Notes under the pieces: model-generated
Databases searched by the model: none
Told to the model about the DNA's origin: nothing
Seen by the model: the letters and a program-made list of their open reading frames with translations, nothing else
Shown: piece by piece, positions 15,326 to 24,000 of the stretch
Layout of the letters: each line of letters opens with the position of its first letter
How positions within the stretch are numbered: position 1 is the first letter of the stretch
Position numbers and translations under genes: made by a program
Assembly (NCBI GenBank): GCA_018335925.1
Contig: JAGXRF010000066.1
Coordinates: 1 to 37,076, forward strand
DNA length: 37,076 nucleotides
Reading direction: 5' to 3'
Source of the DNA: Flavobacteriales bacterium
GTDB lineage: Bacteria > Bacteroidota > Bacteroidia > Flavobacteriales > Flavobacteriaceae

Positions 15326-17227
15326 ATGGCCACACCAGAGCAACTTTTACAGCAATATTGGGGATTGCCCTCTTTTAGAGGAGTGCAAAAAGAAGCTATT
15401 TCCAATTTGTTGCTCGGAAAAGACACTTTGGTTTTAATGCCTACGGGTGGTGGTAAATCTATTTGTTATCAAATTCCGATTTTAGCTCAAGACGGAATAG
15501 GTTTGGTGATTTCGCCTCTTATTGCTTTGATGAAAGATCAGGTGGATGCTTTGCAAAGTAAAGGAATCAAAGCCATGCAACTCTCCGGTTATTATCCTGA
15601 AGATGATTTGATTCGGATATTTGATAATTTACAATTTGGGAATTATCAGTTTCTGTACTTAGCTCCGGAGCGATTGCAAAATACTTGGTTTGTTGAAAAA
15701 CTTTCCAATTTACCAATTAGTTATATTATTGTAGATGAAGCCCATTGTGTGTCGCAATGGGGGCACGATTTCCGGCCTTCTTTTTTAAAAATTAAGGAAC
15801 TAAGGATTTTATTTCCAAAAATTCCTGTAATGGCATTAACTGCTACTGCTACCAAGTTAGTACAAAAAGACATTCTGGAGCAATTGGCAATGAAAGAGGC
15901 AGTGATTTTGGAATCGGAGTTTTACCGACCAAACTTGCGATACCATTTTTTGGAAACCTCTGATAAATATTTTGAACTAAGAAGATTACTTACCCAAAAT
16001 ACCGGTTGTGCCATTATTTACGTAAGAACCAGGAAAGCAACAACCGATATTGCTGTTTATTTAAATTTACATGACATAAAAGCCACTTATTTTCACGGTG
16101 GAATGTTGTTGGAAGAGAAGTCGAGAAACATGGAAATGTGGTTGCAAAATGAAGCAAGAGTAATGGTAGCTACCAATGCCTTTGGAATGGGAATTGACAA
16201 GCCGGATGTGCGTATGGTGATTCATGTGCAACCATCTGAAAATGTAGAAAACTATTACCAAGAGTCTGGAAGAGCCGGAAGAGCCGGCAAAGAAAGTTCT
16301 TGTTTTTTGCTGTATAGCGAACAAGATTTGTATCACCAAGATCAATTGGTAAAACAGCAAATAATTCCGAAAGAGTTTTTGCAAAAAATGTACCGTCAGT
16401 TGTGTAGTCACTTGCAAATTGCCTACGGAGAAGGAATCGGACAAACCTATGCATTGGAAATGCAATCATTTGCGGAAAAACACGCTTGGAGAATTTCTAC
16501 TATCACTTCTGCTTTACAGTTTTTAGAACGTCAGGGAATTGTACAAATTCAATGGCAAGCCATGCACCATGAAAAGGCTCAAATAGTGTTGCCTCAAAGT
16601 CAGATTTTAGAGTATTTACATCAAAATTCAACCGACAAAGAGTTGCTTTTAATGATGATGCGAACATATCCCGGTATTTTTGACCATGTTTGTGAGATTA
16701 GCAGAGAGTATTTGGCAAAATTATTACAAACTTCTACTGATATTATCGCTCAAAAACTACAAAATTTGCATGCCATAGGTCTCCTATTTTATGAATATCA
16801 AAAGGCAGATGTATTAATAACTTTTTTGGAAGTTCGCGAGGATGATTATACCATTGCCAGAACTGCAAAATACTTGCAACAACAAAACCAAAAAAAACTT
16901 GACCAATGGAAAGCAATGGAGCAATTGGTATTGCAAACCAAGAGTTGTATTCCGCAGTATATGTTGCATTATTTTGACCAGCCTATGAAGCAGAAATGTG
17001 GAAAGTGTTCACATTGTCTTGCATCACAAAAAAGTAAACCTATAAATAAGGAAGAAATAAAAAAGAGCATTATTCAATTTATTCAACAAAAACCAATGAG
17101 TTCCAAAGAACTCCAATTGGCTATGACTATAGAACAACATATTCTTCTAGAAATTTTGGAAGAATTAATAGAAGAAAATCTGTTGGCTTATAATGCCGTC
17201 AATCAATTACAAATCAACAAATCATGA
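15326..17227 (+). CDS. recQ: RecQ family ATP-dependent DNA helicase, atypical C-terminus
   Basis: 633 residues. RecQ helicases unwind DNA 3' to 5' in recombination and repair. The helicase core (about 1-340) is complete: motif 0 with F17 and Q21, Walker A MPTGGGKS (38-45), [15 protein letters not shown] near 137, MALTATAT, and [11 protein letters not shown]. The C-terminus departs from E. coli RecQ. There is about 190 residues of winged-helix-like sequence between the core and the four-cysteine zinc site, which lies late (C near 540, then CGKCSHC near 558-564). No HRDC domain follows; instead about 60 residues of a small helical domain. This is a Bacteroidota-type RecQ variant. It overlaps fmt by four bases (ATGA). 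Confidence 0.9.
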   Translation: MATPEQLLQQYWGLPSFRGVQKEAISNLLLGKDTLVLMPTGGGKSICYQIPILAQDGIGLVISPLIALMKDQVDALQSKGIKAMQLSGYYPEDDLIRIFDNLQFGNYQFLYLAPERLQNTWFVEKLSNLPISYIIVDEAHCVSQWGHDFRPSFLKIKELRILFPKIPVMALTATATKLVQKDILEQLAMKEAVILESEFYRPNLRYHFLETSDKYFELRRLLTQNTGCAIIYVRTRKATTDIAVYLNLHDIKATYFHGGMLLEEKSRNMEMWLQNEARVMVATNAFGMGIDKPDVRMVIHVQPSENVENYYQESGRAGRAGKESSCFLLYSEQDLYHQDQLVKQQIIPKEFLQKMYRQLCSHLQIAYGEGIGQTYALEMQSFAEKHAWRISTITSALQFLERQGIVQIQWQAMHHEKAQIVLPQSQILEYLHQNSTDKELLLMMMRTYPGIFDHVCEISREYLAKLLQTSTDIIAQKLQNLHAIGLLFYEYQKADVLITFLEVREDDYTIARTAKYLQQQNQKKLDQWKAMEQLVLQTKSCIPQYMLHYFDQPMKQKCGKCSHCLASQKSKPINKEEIKKSIIQFIQQKPMSSKELQLAMTIEQHILLEILEELIEENLLAYNAVNQLQINKS

Positions 17228-18165
17228 GAATCGTTTTTATGGGAACCCCTGAATTTGCAGAGGGTATTTTGAAATATATTATCGAAAAAAAGTGGAATGT
17301 GGTAGGTGTAGTAACTATTCCTGACAAACCTGCGGGAAGAGGGTTGCAACTGCAAAGTAGTCCGGTAAAAAAGTTAGCAGAATCAAACCAAATTCCAGTC
17401 TTACAACCAAACAAATTAAAGGATCCTGATTTTTTAAATGCTTTAGAATCCTTGCAAGCCGATGTTTTTGTAGTAGTAGCTTTCCGAATGCTACCGGAAA
17501 TCGTGTGGAAAATGCCAAAACTTGGCACATTTAACTTACATGGTTCTTTATTACCTCAATTAAGAGGTGCAGCTCCCATCCAGTGGGCTTTGATTTACGG
17601 ATTACCATCTACCGGAGTTTCTACTTTTTTTATAGATGATAAAATTGATACCGGTGCAGTTATTTTACAAAAAGAAATCTCAATTTTAAAAGAAGACAAC
17701 CTGAGTACTTTATACCAAAAATTGATGGATTTGGGTTGTACAGTAGTTGATGATACTTTACATCTTTTACAATCTGGAAACGCAACCACTTTTTTACAAC
17801 AAGAAAGCGAAGACTTACTCCCTGCTCCAAAGCTAACCAAAGAAAACACCAAAATAGATTGGAATGTATCAGCCAAACAAATTCAAAATTTAGTAAGAGG
17901 CTTGAATCCATTTCCAACAGCTTGGACAAATTTAATGGAAGATGATGATTCAGAACTGTTGGTAAAAGTTTACGAAGTAAAAATTTCTGAAGAAAAAAAC
18001 AGCTTAACTCCTGGGGCATTTTTGATTGAAAATAAAAAATGGTTGGTAGGTACCAAAGACGAGGTGATAGAAATGGTTGAATTACAATTGCCAGGTAAAA
18101 AGAGAATGCAAGTAAAGGATTTGCTAAATGGTTGGAAAGGTAGTAACCACGGGAATTTTGTATAG
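17224..18165 (+). CDS. fmt: Methionyl-tRNA formyltransferase
   Basis: 313 residues, full length. It formylates initiator Met-tRNA using 10-formyltetrahydrofolate before translation starts. The N-terminal formyltransferase domain has [12 protein letters not shown], the signature [20 protein letters not shown] (N and H near 103-105), and [10 protein letters not shown] with the catalytic Asp near 140. The C-terminal OB-like domain (about 205-310) binds tRNA and includes [12 protein letters not shown]. The ATG overlaps the recQ stop as ATGA, implying coupled translation. Confidence 0.96.
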   Translation: MRIVFMGTPEFAEGILKYIIEKKWNVVGVVTIPDKPAGRGLQLQSSPVKKLAESNQIPVLQPNKLKDPDFLNALESLQADVFVVVAFRMLPEIVWKMPKLGTFNLHGSLLPQLRGAAPIQWALIYGLPSTGVSTFFIDDKIDTGAVILQKEISILKEDNLSTLYQKLMDLGCTVVDDTLHLLQSGNATTFLQQESEDLLPAPKLTKENTKIDWNVSAKQIQNLVRGLNPFPTAWTNLMEDDDSELLVKVYEVKISEEKNSLTPGAFLIENKKWLVGTKDEVIEMVELQLPGKKRMQVKDLLNGWKGSNHGNFV

Positions 18166-18253
18166 AAAATGATAAAAATATGCTTATATGCAAAATTAAT
18201 ATTAACAATTCCCTCTATTTATCAACAATTTTTGCAAAAACCCTCGTATTTAC

Positions 18254-18283
18254 TTGCGTGGTAAGGATTATCTGCTAAATTTG
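18254..18283 (+). promoter_or_regulatory. Promoter of the HU gene
   Basis: TTG at 18254-18256, a 19-base spacer and TAAATTTG at 18276-18283 give a perfect Bacteroidota promoter, 39 bases before the HU ATG. A second TATATTTG follows at 18288-18295 and might be an alternative -7 box. Confidence 0.8.
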
Positions 18284-18322
18284 TTAATATATTTGTTTAA
18301 CCAACTCATAAATACTTTAACT

Positions 18323-18595
18323 ATGAACAAATCAGAATTAATCGATGCTATTGCAGCAGATGCTGGAATTTCAAAAGCAGCAGCTAAATTGGCTTTAGAG
18401 TCATTTTTAAACAACGTAGGAGCAACTCTTAAAAAAGGAGGAAGAGTTTCTTTAGTAGGTTTCGGATCTTGGTCAGTTTCTAAAAGAGCTGCTAGAGATG
18501 GAAGAAATCCACAGACAGGAAAAACCATCAAAATTGCTGCGAAAAACGTAGTAAAATTCAAAGCTGGTGCTGAATTAGAAGGTTCTGTAAACTAA
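18323..18595 (+). CDS. hup: HU family DNA-binding protein
   Basis: 90 residues from ATG 18323 (MNKSELIDAIAADAGISKAA), exactly the HU size; an upstream in-frame TTG at 18254 belongs to the promoter. HU is a small dimeric nucleoid protein that bends and coats DNA. Visible hallmarks are the dimerisation helices, GRVSLVGFGSWSVSKRAARDGRNPQTGKTIKI (the arm with the intercalating proline) and the final VVKFKAGAEL. It has its own promoter and a strong terminator, so it is a single-gene transcript, which suits a highly expressed protein. Confidence 0.95.
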   Translation: MNKSELIDAIAADAGISKAAAKLALESFLNNVGATLKKGGRVSLVGFGSWSVSKRAARDGRNPQTGKTIKIAAKNVVKFKAGAELEGSVN

Positions 18596-18616
18596 TTTTG
18601 AAGTACTTGAAACGTC

Positions 18617-18645
18617 AAAAAGCTCCTTTAAGGAGCTTTTTTTTT
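18617..18645 (+). terminator. Intrinsic terminator after the HU gene
   Basis: An 11-base perfect stem, aaaaagctcct and aggagcttttt, with a three-base loop, followed by a run of nine T in total. It is 21 bases after the HU stop. Confidence 0.9.
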
Positions 18646-18671
18646 GTACCTATCATTTTTTTTATTAACTT

Positions 18672-18679
18672 TAGTTTTG
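18672..18679 (+). promoter_or_regulatory. Probable -7 element of yqgE
   Basis: TAGTTTTG matches TAnnTTTG exactly, 19 bases before the ATG at 18699. No TTG is found at the ideal -33 distance. Confidence 0.45.
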
Positions 18680-18698
18680 TGTAATAGTAAATGGCAAG

Positions 18699-19259
18699 AT
18701 GCATAAAACTATTTTAGAAAAAGGAATGTTATTGGTTGCCGAGCCAAGTATTATTGGAGATATGTCTTTTCATCGTTCGGTAATATTGTTGGCTGAGCAT
18801 AGTACTTCAGGTTCGGTTGGATTTATATTGAACAAGCCATTGGCATATACCTTAAATGATTTGATTCCAGAAATCAATGCATTTCACACTATATATAATG
18901 GTGGTCCGGTAGAACAAGATAATTTGTATTTCATGCACACGATTCCAGAGCTAATTCCAGAAAGTATAGAAATTTCAAATGGAATTTATTGGGGGGGGGA
19001 CTTTGAAATTACAAAGGATTTGTTGCAACGTTCTATGATTCCAAAAGAAAAAATTCGATTTTTTTTAGGATACTCTGGTTGGGATGCTCATCAAATTCAG
19101 GAAGAAATTGAATCTGAAACTTGGTTGGTTTATGACAACAAATATGAAAATAAAATTTTTGAACAAGTTACTTCTGGCTTTTGGAAAAAGAAAATGAAAG
19201 AATTAGGAGGTTCATATTTGTTATGGTACAACGCACCTCCAGATCCTAATTTAAATTAA
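18699..19259 (+). CDS. yqgE: YqgE/AlgH family protein
   Basis: 186 residues, full length. The family signature runs from LLVAEPSIIGDMSFHRSVILL through GSVGFILNKPL, YNGGPVEQDNLYFMHT, YWGGDFE and FLGYSGWDAHQIQEEI. Its molecular role is not established; members are cytoplasmic and have been linked to transcriptional effects in pseudomonads. The codons for WGGD are TGG GGG GGG GAC, making nine consecutive G at 18991-18999, an unusual tract in this A+T-rich genome. The gene overlaps the convergent aminotransferase by nine bases, so the two stop regions share sequence. Confidence 0.93.
   Translation: MHKTILEKGMLLVAEPSIIGDMSFHRSVILLAEHSTSGSVGFILNKPLAYTLNDLIPEINAFHTIYNGGPVEQDNLYFMHTIPELIPESIEISNGIYWGGDFEITKDLLQRSMIPKEKIRFFLGYSGWDAHQIQEEIESETWLVYDNKYENKIFEQVTSGFWKKKMKELGGSYLLWYNAPPDPNLN
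18991..18999 (+). repeat. Nine-G homopolymer inside yqgE
   Basis: Nine consecutive G encode part of Trp-Gly-Gly-Asp. Loss or gain of one G would shift the frame after about residue 100 of the 186-residue product. Confidence 0.95.
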
Positions 19260-20066
19260 AGTGTTTAGGTAGTCCACTACCAACGGTGCTAATTGGGTGG
19301 TAAACTCCTTTTTTCGATATTTGGTAACAGAAACTACTCCATGAATGGTATTGGTAATAAATATTTCATCTGCTAATTGCAAATCAAAAGAGGAAATGGT
19401 TTTTTCTAAAATTTTTATATCATTTATTTCCTTTTTTTGTAACAATTGCTTTCTGATAATACCATTCAAAGCACCATCGGTAAGCGGAGGTGTTACCAAC
19501 TCCTTTTCTTTTAATATAAAAATATTGCCATTAATGGCTTCTACAACGTTTTTATGTTCATTTAATAAAAAACAATTTTGATAGTCATTCTCCTTAGCAA
19601 AAACTGCTGCCAAAACCTGTACTTGTTTATTGGTGCTTTTTATGGTGCTTAGTAAATTAGCAGGAATATAAAAGTCTTTAAACAATTCAACTTCATAAGG
19701 CAACGAATCTGAAAGAATATATTTTTCGCTATCTAATAGAGTAGCTTCTATAACATAAGAAACCTCATTGGTAGCTGGAGTATAATAACCTGTGGCATCT
19801 CTATAAACTACTATTTTTACCCTAGCGTTTGTTGCTTGGGTTGTTTTATGAATTTCCTCTGCCATCCATTCCATGGTAAAATAATTTGGAATACGCATTC
19901 TTAAAATGCGCATTGATGCCATTAATCGAAAATAATGGTCTTCCAAAAAAGCAATTTTACCATTACTTAATTTAATAGTTTCAAATACCGCGTCTGCATA
20001 ATAAAACCCCCTATTTAAACTAAATTCATCTAGGGGGGCAATTATTTTTCCATTATAATTTATCAT
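19251..20066 (-). CDS. Class IV aminotransferase (4-amino-4-deoxychorismate lyase / branched-chain aminotransferase-like)
   Basis: 271 residues from ATG 20066 (MINYNGKIIAPLDEF), one base after the stop of the upstream START-like gene; a TTG 15 bases earlier would force an overlap and is unlikely. The fold-type IV PLP hallmarks are present: NRGFYYADAVFETIKL, the PLP lysine K143 in LSTIKSTNK, and VVEAINGNIFI followed by TPPLTDGALNGIIRKQL. Candidates are PabC (making 4-aminobenzoate for folate) and a branched-chain or D-amino acid aminotransferase; the short length and lack of class-specific residues make PabC-like the best guess. It converges with yqgE and overlaps it by nine bases. Confidence 0.82.
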   Translation of the reverse strand: MINYNGKIIAPLDEFSLNRGFYYADAVFETIKLSNGKIAFLEDHYFRLMASMRILRMRIPNYFTMEWMAEEIHKTTQATNARVKIVVYRDATGYYTPATNEVSYVIEATLLDSEKYILSDSLPYEVELFKDFYIPANLLSTIKSTNKQVQVLAAVFAKENDYQNCFLLNEHKNVVEAINGNIFILKEKELVTPPLTDGALNGIIRKQLLQKKEINDIKILEKTISSFDLQLADEIFITNTIHGVVSVTKYRKKEFTTQLAPLVVDYLNTLI

Positions 20067-20067
20067 A

Positions 20068-20460
20068 TCAAAAAGAACCAATGGTATGTTTTAAATCGTT
20101 AATTTGGTTGGCCCATAATTGTTTGGTTTCTTCGATTTCGTCTTCTTCGGCAAAATCAACTACTAAAATAGACACATCCTTGGTGATTTCATCCTCCAAA
20201 ATTTTTAATTCAAAGTAATATTCTGTGTCTTTATCATTTTCATCTAACCATTTAAACTTGACTCTTTCTCCAGTTTTTTTAGAAACCAACTTAGCTTTTT
20301 GCGATTCGTCATCCCAAAAGAAAGTAAAAATTTCGCCTCTTGAATTTACATTATTTGCAAACCATTCAGCTAAACCTGAAGGAGTTGAAATATATTGGTA
20401 TAGTAGCATTGGAGAGGAATGGATTGGAATTTCCATTTCGATACGTACTTTTTGATTCAT
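20068..20460 (-). CDS. START-like (SRPBCC/AHSA1-type) domain protein
   Basis: 130 residues. The sequence from EMEIPIHSSPMLLYQYISTPSGLAEWFAN through FTFFWDDESQKAKLVS and KFKWLD to a final helix QLWANQINDLKHTIG fits the START/SRPBCC helix-grip fold that binds hydrophobic ligands. Proteins like this, fused or next to class IV aminotransferases, are common in Flavobacteriia. Ligand and role are unknown. It is the first gene of a two-gene unit, with a 1-base gap to the aminotransferase. A -7-like TATATTTC lies about 25 bases upstream. Confidence 0.82.
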   Translation of the reverse strand: MNQKVRIEMEIPIHSSPMLLYQYISTPSGLAEWFANNVNSRGEIFTFFWDDESQKAKLVSKKTGERVKFKWLDENDKDTEYYFELKILEDEITKDVSILVVDFAEEDEIEETKQLWANQINDLKHTIGSF

Positions 20461-20537
20461 AATTTATTTTTTCGAAATATATCAATTAAATGGTATATAA
20501 AAAAAATATTTTTTCTAATTTATTTTTTGATTCATAT

Positions 20538-20567
20538 TTGTATGATTGTGTTTTATTGCTATCTTTG
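20538..20567 (+). promoter_or_regulatory. Promoter of the tRNA gene
   Basis: TTG at 20538-20540, exactly 19 bases, then TATCTTTG at 20560-20567: a textbook Bacteroidota promoter, ending 25 bases before the tRNA. Confidence 0.85.
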
Positions 20568-20592
20568 CACTCGCATTTCAGAAATGTGATTA

Positions 20593-20666
20593 GGCGAGGT
20601 AGCTCAGTTGGTTAGAGCGCAGGATTCATAACCCTGAGGTCACGGGTTCAACTCCCGTCCTCGCTA
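20593..20666 (+). tRNA. tRNA-Met (anticodon CAU)
   Basis: A 74-base cloverleaf can be folded by eye: acceptor GGCGAGG with CCTCGCT, D stem GCTC/GAGC, anticodon stem CAGGA/CCCTG around the loop TTCATAA (anticodon CAT), five-base variable region AGGTC, and T arm ACGGG TTCAACT CCCGT, discriminator A. CCA is not encoded (CT follows). The first acceptor pair is G-U and the pair closing the anticodon loop is A-C. It lacks the three G-C anticodon-stem pairs of initiator tRNA, so elongator Met is likeliest; a CAU-tRNA-Ile read after lysidine modification cannot be fully excluded. Confidence 0.9.
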
Positions 20667-20676
20667 CTAAAACATT

Positions 20677-20711
20677 AAAGACTTTACAAATAATTGTAAA
20701 GTCTTTTTTTT
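20677..20711 (+). terminator. Intrinsic terminator after the tRNA
   Basis: A perfect 13-base stem (aaagactttacaa and ttgtaaagtcttt) with a four-base loop, running into a T tract, starts 11 bases after the tRNA end. Confidence 0.92.
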
Positions 20712-21094
20712 AAATGATAATTATTTTGTTTTTTGATTTTTACTATATAAAAATATAATTGTTTTATAGATGTTATTGTCATAAATACAATATATCGATA
20801 TTATTCTTACAAAAACCCTTTTTTAAATTTTTTTTTACAATTCCAATAAAATCAACATTTTTTAGAAAATCAATTTGTTTAATTTCTTACAAAAAATGCA
20901 ATATAACTATAAAATATGCATTTTAACGATAAAAAATTTGGACTTGATTTTCGGTTTTTCCTACTTTTACCTCATGATAATTTATCGCCTATGAACCATA
21001 CTTTACTTTTCTATAACATTATGATGAGTTAGTAAAAAAGCATTATTGTCTTTAAAGATCCCAAATCTACTATAGCAACTAACCTACTACTACT
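20712..21094. other. 383-base A+T-rich intergenic region before the giant surface-protein gene
   Basis: No convincing gene is seen on either strand. It holds a direct repeat TTCTTACAAAAA at 20804-20815 and 20884-20895 (80 bases apart) and an imperfect inverted repeat at 20896-20921 (ATGCAATAT / ATATGCAT). These could be regulatory sites for the downstream gene. No exact TAnnTTTG box stands out near the start, so the promoter is not assigned. Confidence 0.5.
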
Positions 21095-24000
21095 ATGAAA
21101 TCAAATCTTCCAAAAGAGTTTTTGTTGTTATTACTCTTTTTACCATCTTTTTTTGTTGCCCAAGTTAACACCTATAGCACTCCAGGCGATTATACATACA
21201 TAGTTCCTGCTAACATAACACAAATAAGAGTAGAATGTTGGGGAGCGGGAGGGCGAGGAGGTACTCGAACTAATGACAGCCGTGCTGGAGGTGGAGGTGG
21301 AGGAGCTTACGCTAGTTCGGTTATCTCAGTTACATCTGGGCAAAATATTTCGGTAAGAGTTGGAGCTGGTTCAAATTCTTCATCACCTGGTGGAGATACG
21401 TGGGTGTTTAATGCTAGTACTGTTATGGCTAAAGGAGGAAACTCTGTAGGCGATAGTCCTACTGGAGCAACTGGTGGCTCGGCAACGTCATCCTTTGGAA
21501 CTATTAGATATAGCGGTGGAAATGGTGCTGATCAATCAAATAGTGGAGGAGGTAGATCTGGAGGAGGAGGATCTTCTGCTGGAAGTGCAACCAATGGAGT
21601 AAATGCCACAAATGAAAATGGAGCAATTGCTCCTTCCGGAGGAGGAAATGGAGGTAACGGTAGAACTAGTGCTGGAGTAGGAACTTCTGGAACCCAACCG
21701 GGTGGAGGCGGTGGAGGAGGATACAATACCAATAATTCTGGAGGTGCTGGAGGCAATGGGAGAGTGGTAATTACAGCAATAACTCCTACTACATTACAAG
21801 TTACAGGCAATAGTTCGATTATTTTATCAGGTGGAGGAAATACCCCTTCTTTAAATAATAACACAGATTTTGGAGAGGTTTTTATTAATGAAAATTACAC
21901 CAAAACTTTTACCATTATTAACACTAGTACGGTAAATAATTTAACAATAGGTACATTTAGTTTTACTGGTACTCATGCAGCATTATTTTCGTTAGTTCAA
22001 GCTCCTGCCTCTAATATTGCTCCCGGACAAAGCACATCATTCACTATCGGGTTTAATTCCAATTCAACTGGAGTAAAAACAGCAAGTGTTAGTTTTTCTA
22101 ACAATTCAGATGACTTTTCAAATTTTAGTTTTAATTTACAAGGAAATGGATTGGTTTATCCGGCTTTTTCTCATACAATTTATTACGAAAATTTTGATCA
22201 AGGTAGCGGAGGGTGGCTATCATCCACAGTAGACGGTAGAGTAGGGACATGGATTAGAACTTCAGCACCTTTAATTGGGCAAGGCTTTTATTTTAGGAGC
22301 GATGCTAGACCTTTTTTGAGAAACACGGGAATTTATTTAACTAGCCCTATGATAAGTACTTTAGGATATAAAGACTTGTACTTTTCTATGGATGTTAGAT
22401 TTGAGTTGCCAGATAGTGGAGACGGGATACAAGTACAGTATTCTATTGATAATGGTGCTTGGACAGTTTTGAATGGAGGATCAGGATTGTATTGGTATAC
22501 CAATAGTAGCATAACTGGATTAAATAATACAGCCGGATGGACAGGAACTAATGCGGAAAGTGATAATTCACCATCAAAATTTTTGGAAGTTACACTTCCT
22601 TCTGAGGTGCTAAACAATCGTTCTAATGTAAGATTTCGAATATTCTTTTCTGATGATAATGATACTAATTTAGGTAATGGAGTTGCCATTGATAATGTAG
22701 TTTTAAGAGGTAATCCAATTGAACCATTTTCAAATCCGATTAATGGACCTGCTAACGTTAACAATCACTTAAAGCTATGGCTTAAATCTGATGCGATTAT
22801 GGATATGCAGGATGGTGAGTTGATACAAACTTGGAATGATTTGGCCTTTGATAACCATGCAAGTTCTTATGGATCTTTTGCTCCAGTATATAGAAACCAT
22901 CCAAGTAGAAATATCAATTTTAATCCAGTGGTAGATTTTAACAGAAGTGCACAAAATCATTTAAAAGGGAAAGGTGGTTTTTGGACTAATGAATATTTTA
23001 TAGTTGTACAAACCAATTCTATTTTTAATAAAACTACTTCTAATTCAATGGTACCTTTCTCAGGTAAGTTTACCAAAAACAATATGGGACAAGATGGCAC
23101 AGGGCTGGGTTTAGGCAGAATTTCGAGTCGTTTTAATGAGAATGCTATGGTATCTCATATGTTAAGTACTTATAACATATCTGGTGCTCCAGGGGCAGAC
23201 TCTTATGGAAGAAGTTTTGCTCCAACTAATTTGTCTTCAATGGGACAAGATGTGATGATTATAAATGTGAAATCGAATACTTTAATAAATCCACCAGTTG
23301 CAGAAATATACGTTAATGGCAAAAGAGTGGATAACCATACCGCAACTACAGGTACTTCCGGTACGGGTACCCCTCTGAATCATACTGATTTTCGAAATTT
23401 AATTTATAATATTGGAGCAGGGCAATTTACATTAAATGGATTTTCGTTAAACTCATATTTAGACGGAAAAGTCACGGAAATTTTTAGTTATTCTGAACCA
23501 AATTCATTCGAGAATCAACAAAAAATACATTCTTATTTAGCTATTAAAAATGGAGTTTCTTTACAAAAACCTGACTCACCTCTTTCAGTAATAAACAGAA
23601 AATCTGATTGGAATTTTGTAAATTCAGATGGTGTAGTAATTTGGAATGCAACCACTAACCAAAATTATGCTTTTGATGTAGCTGCAATTGGTTTAGATCA
23701 AAAAAGTCAATTAAATCAAAAACAATCTAAAAACACCCATAGCGATGCTTTAGTTTCTATTGGAATTGGCAAAATTTTCGAAACCAATTCATTAAATAAT
23801 AATGCTTTTATTCAAGATCAAAACTTTTTATTTTGGGGATCTAACGGAGCTCCAATGTCAAATTCTGGAGTTCCTTTACAAATTAATTTAGGTCCTGAAA
23901 CAGTAACCACTCAAACAGAAATTGTACAAAGAAAATGGAAAGCTATAGAGGTTAATGGTGATGTTGGCACAGTTGAAATTAGTATTCCTCTTTTTTCTAT

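Noticed and set aside
12333..18165. Novel defence or secretion system
   Set aside because: The genes here are housekeeping or conserved flavobacterial functions (murA, recQ, fmt, DUF4290, DUF493) without nucleases, methylases or toxin-antitoxin pairs.
18254..18322. N-terminal extension of HU from TTG 18254
   Set aside because: This stretch is a perfect promoter, and MNKSELIDAI is the standard HU start.
21532..21864. Proline-rich open frame antisense to the giant gene
   Set aside because: Poly-Pro arises from reading the glycine codons of the real gene on the opposite strand.
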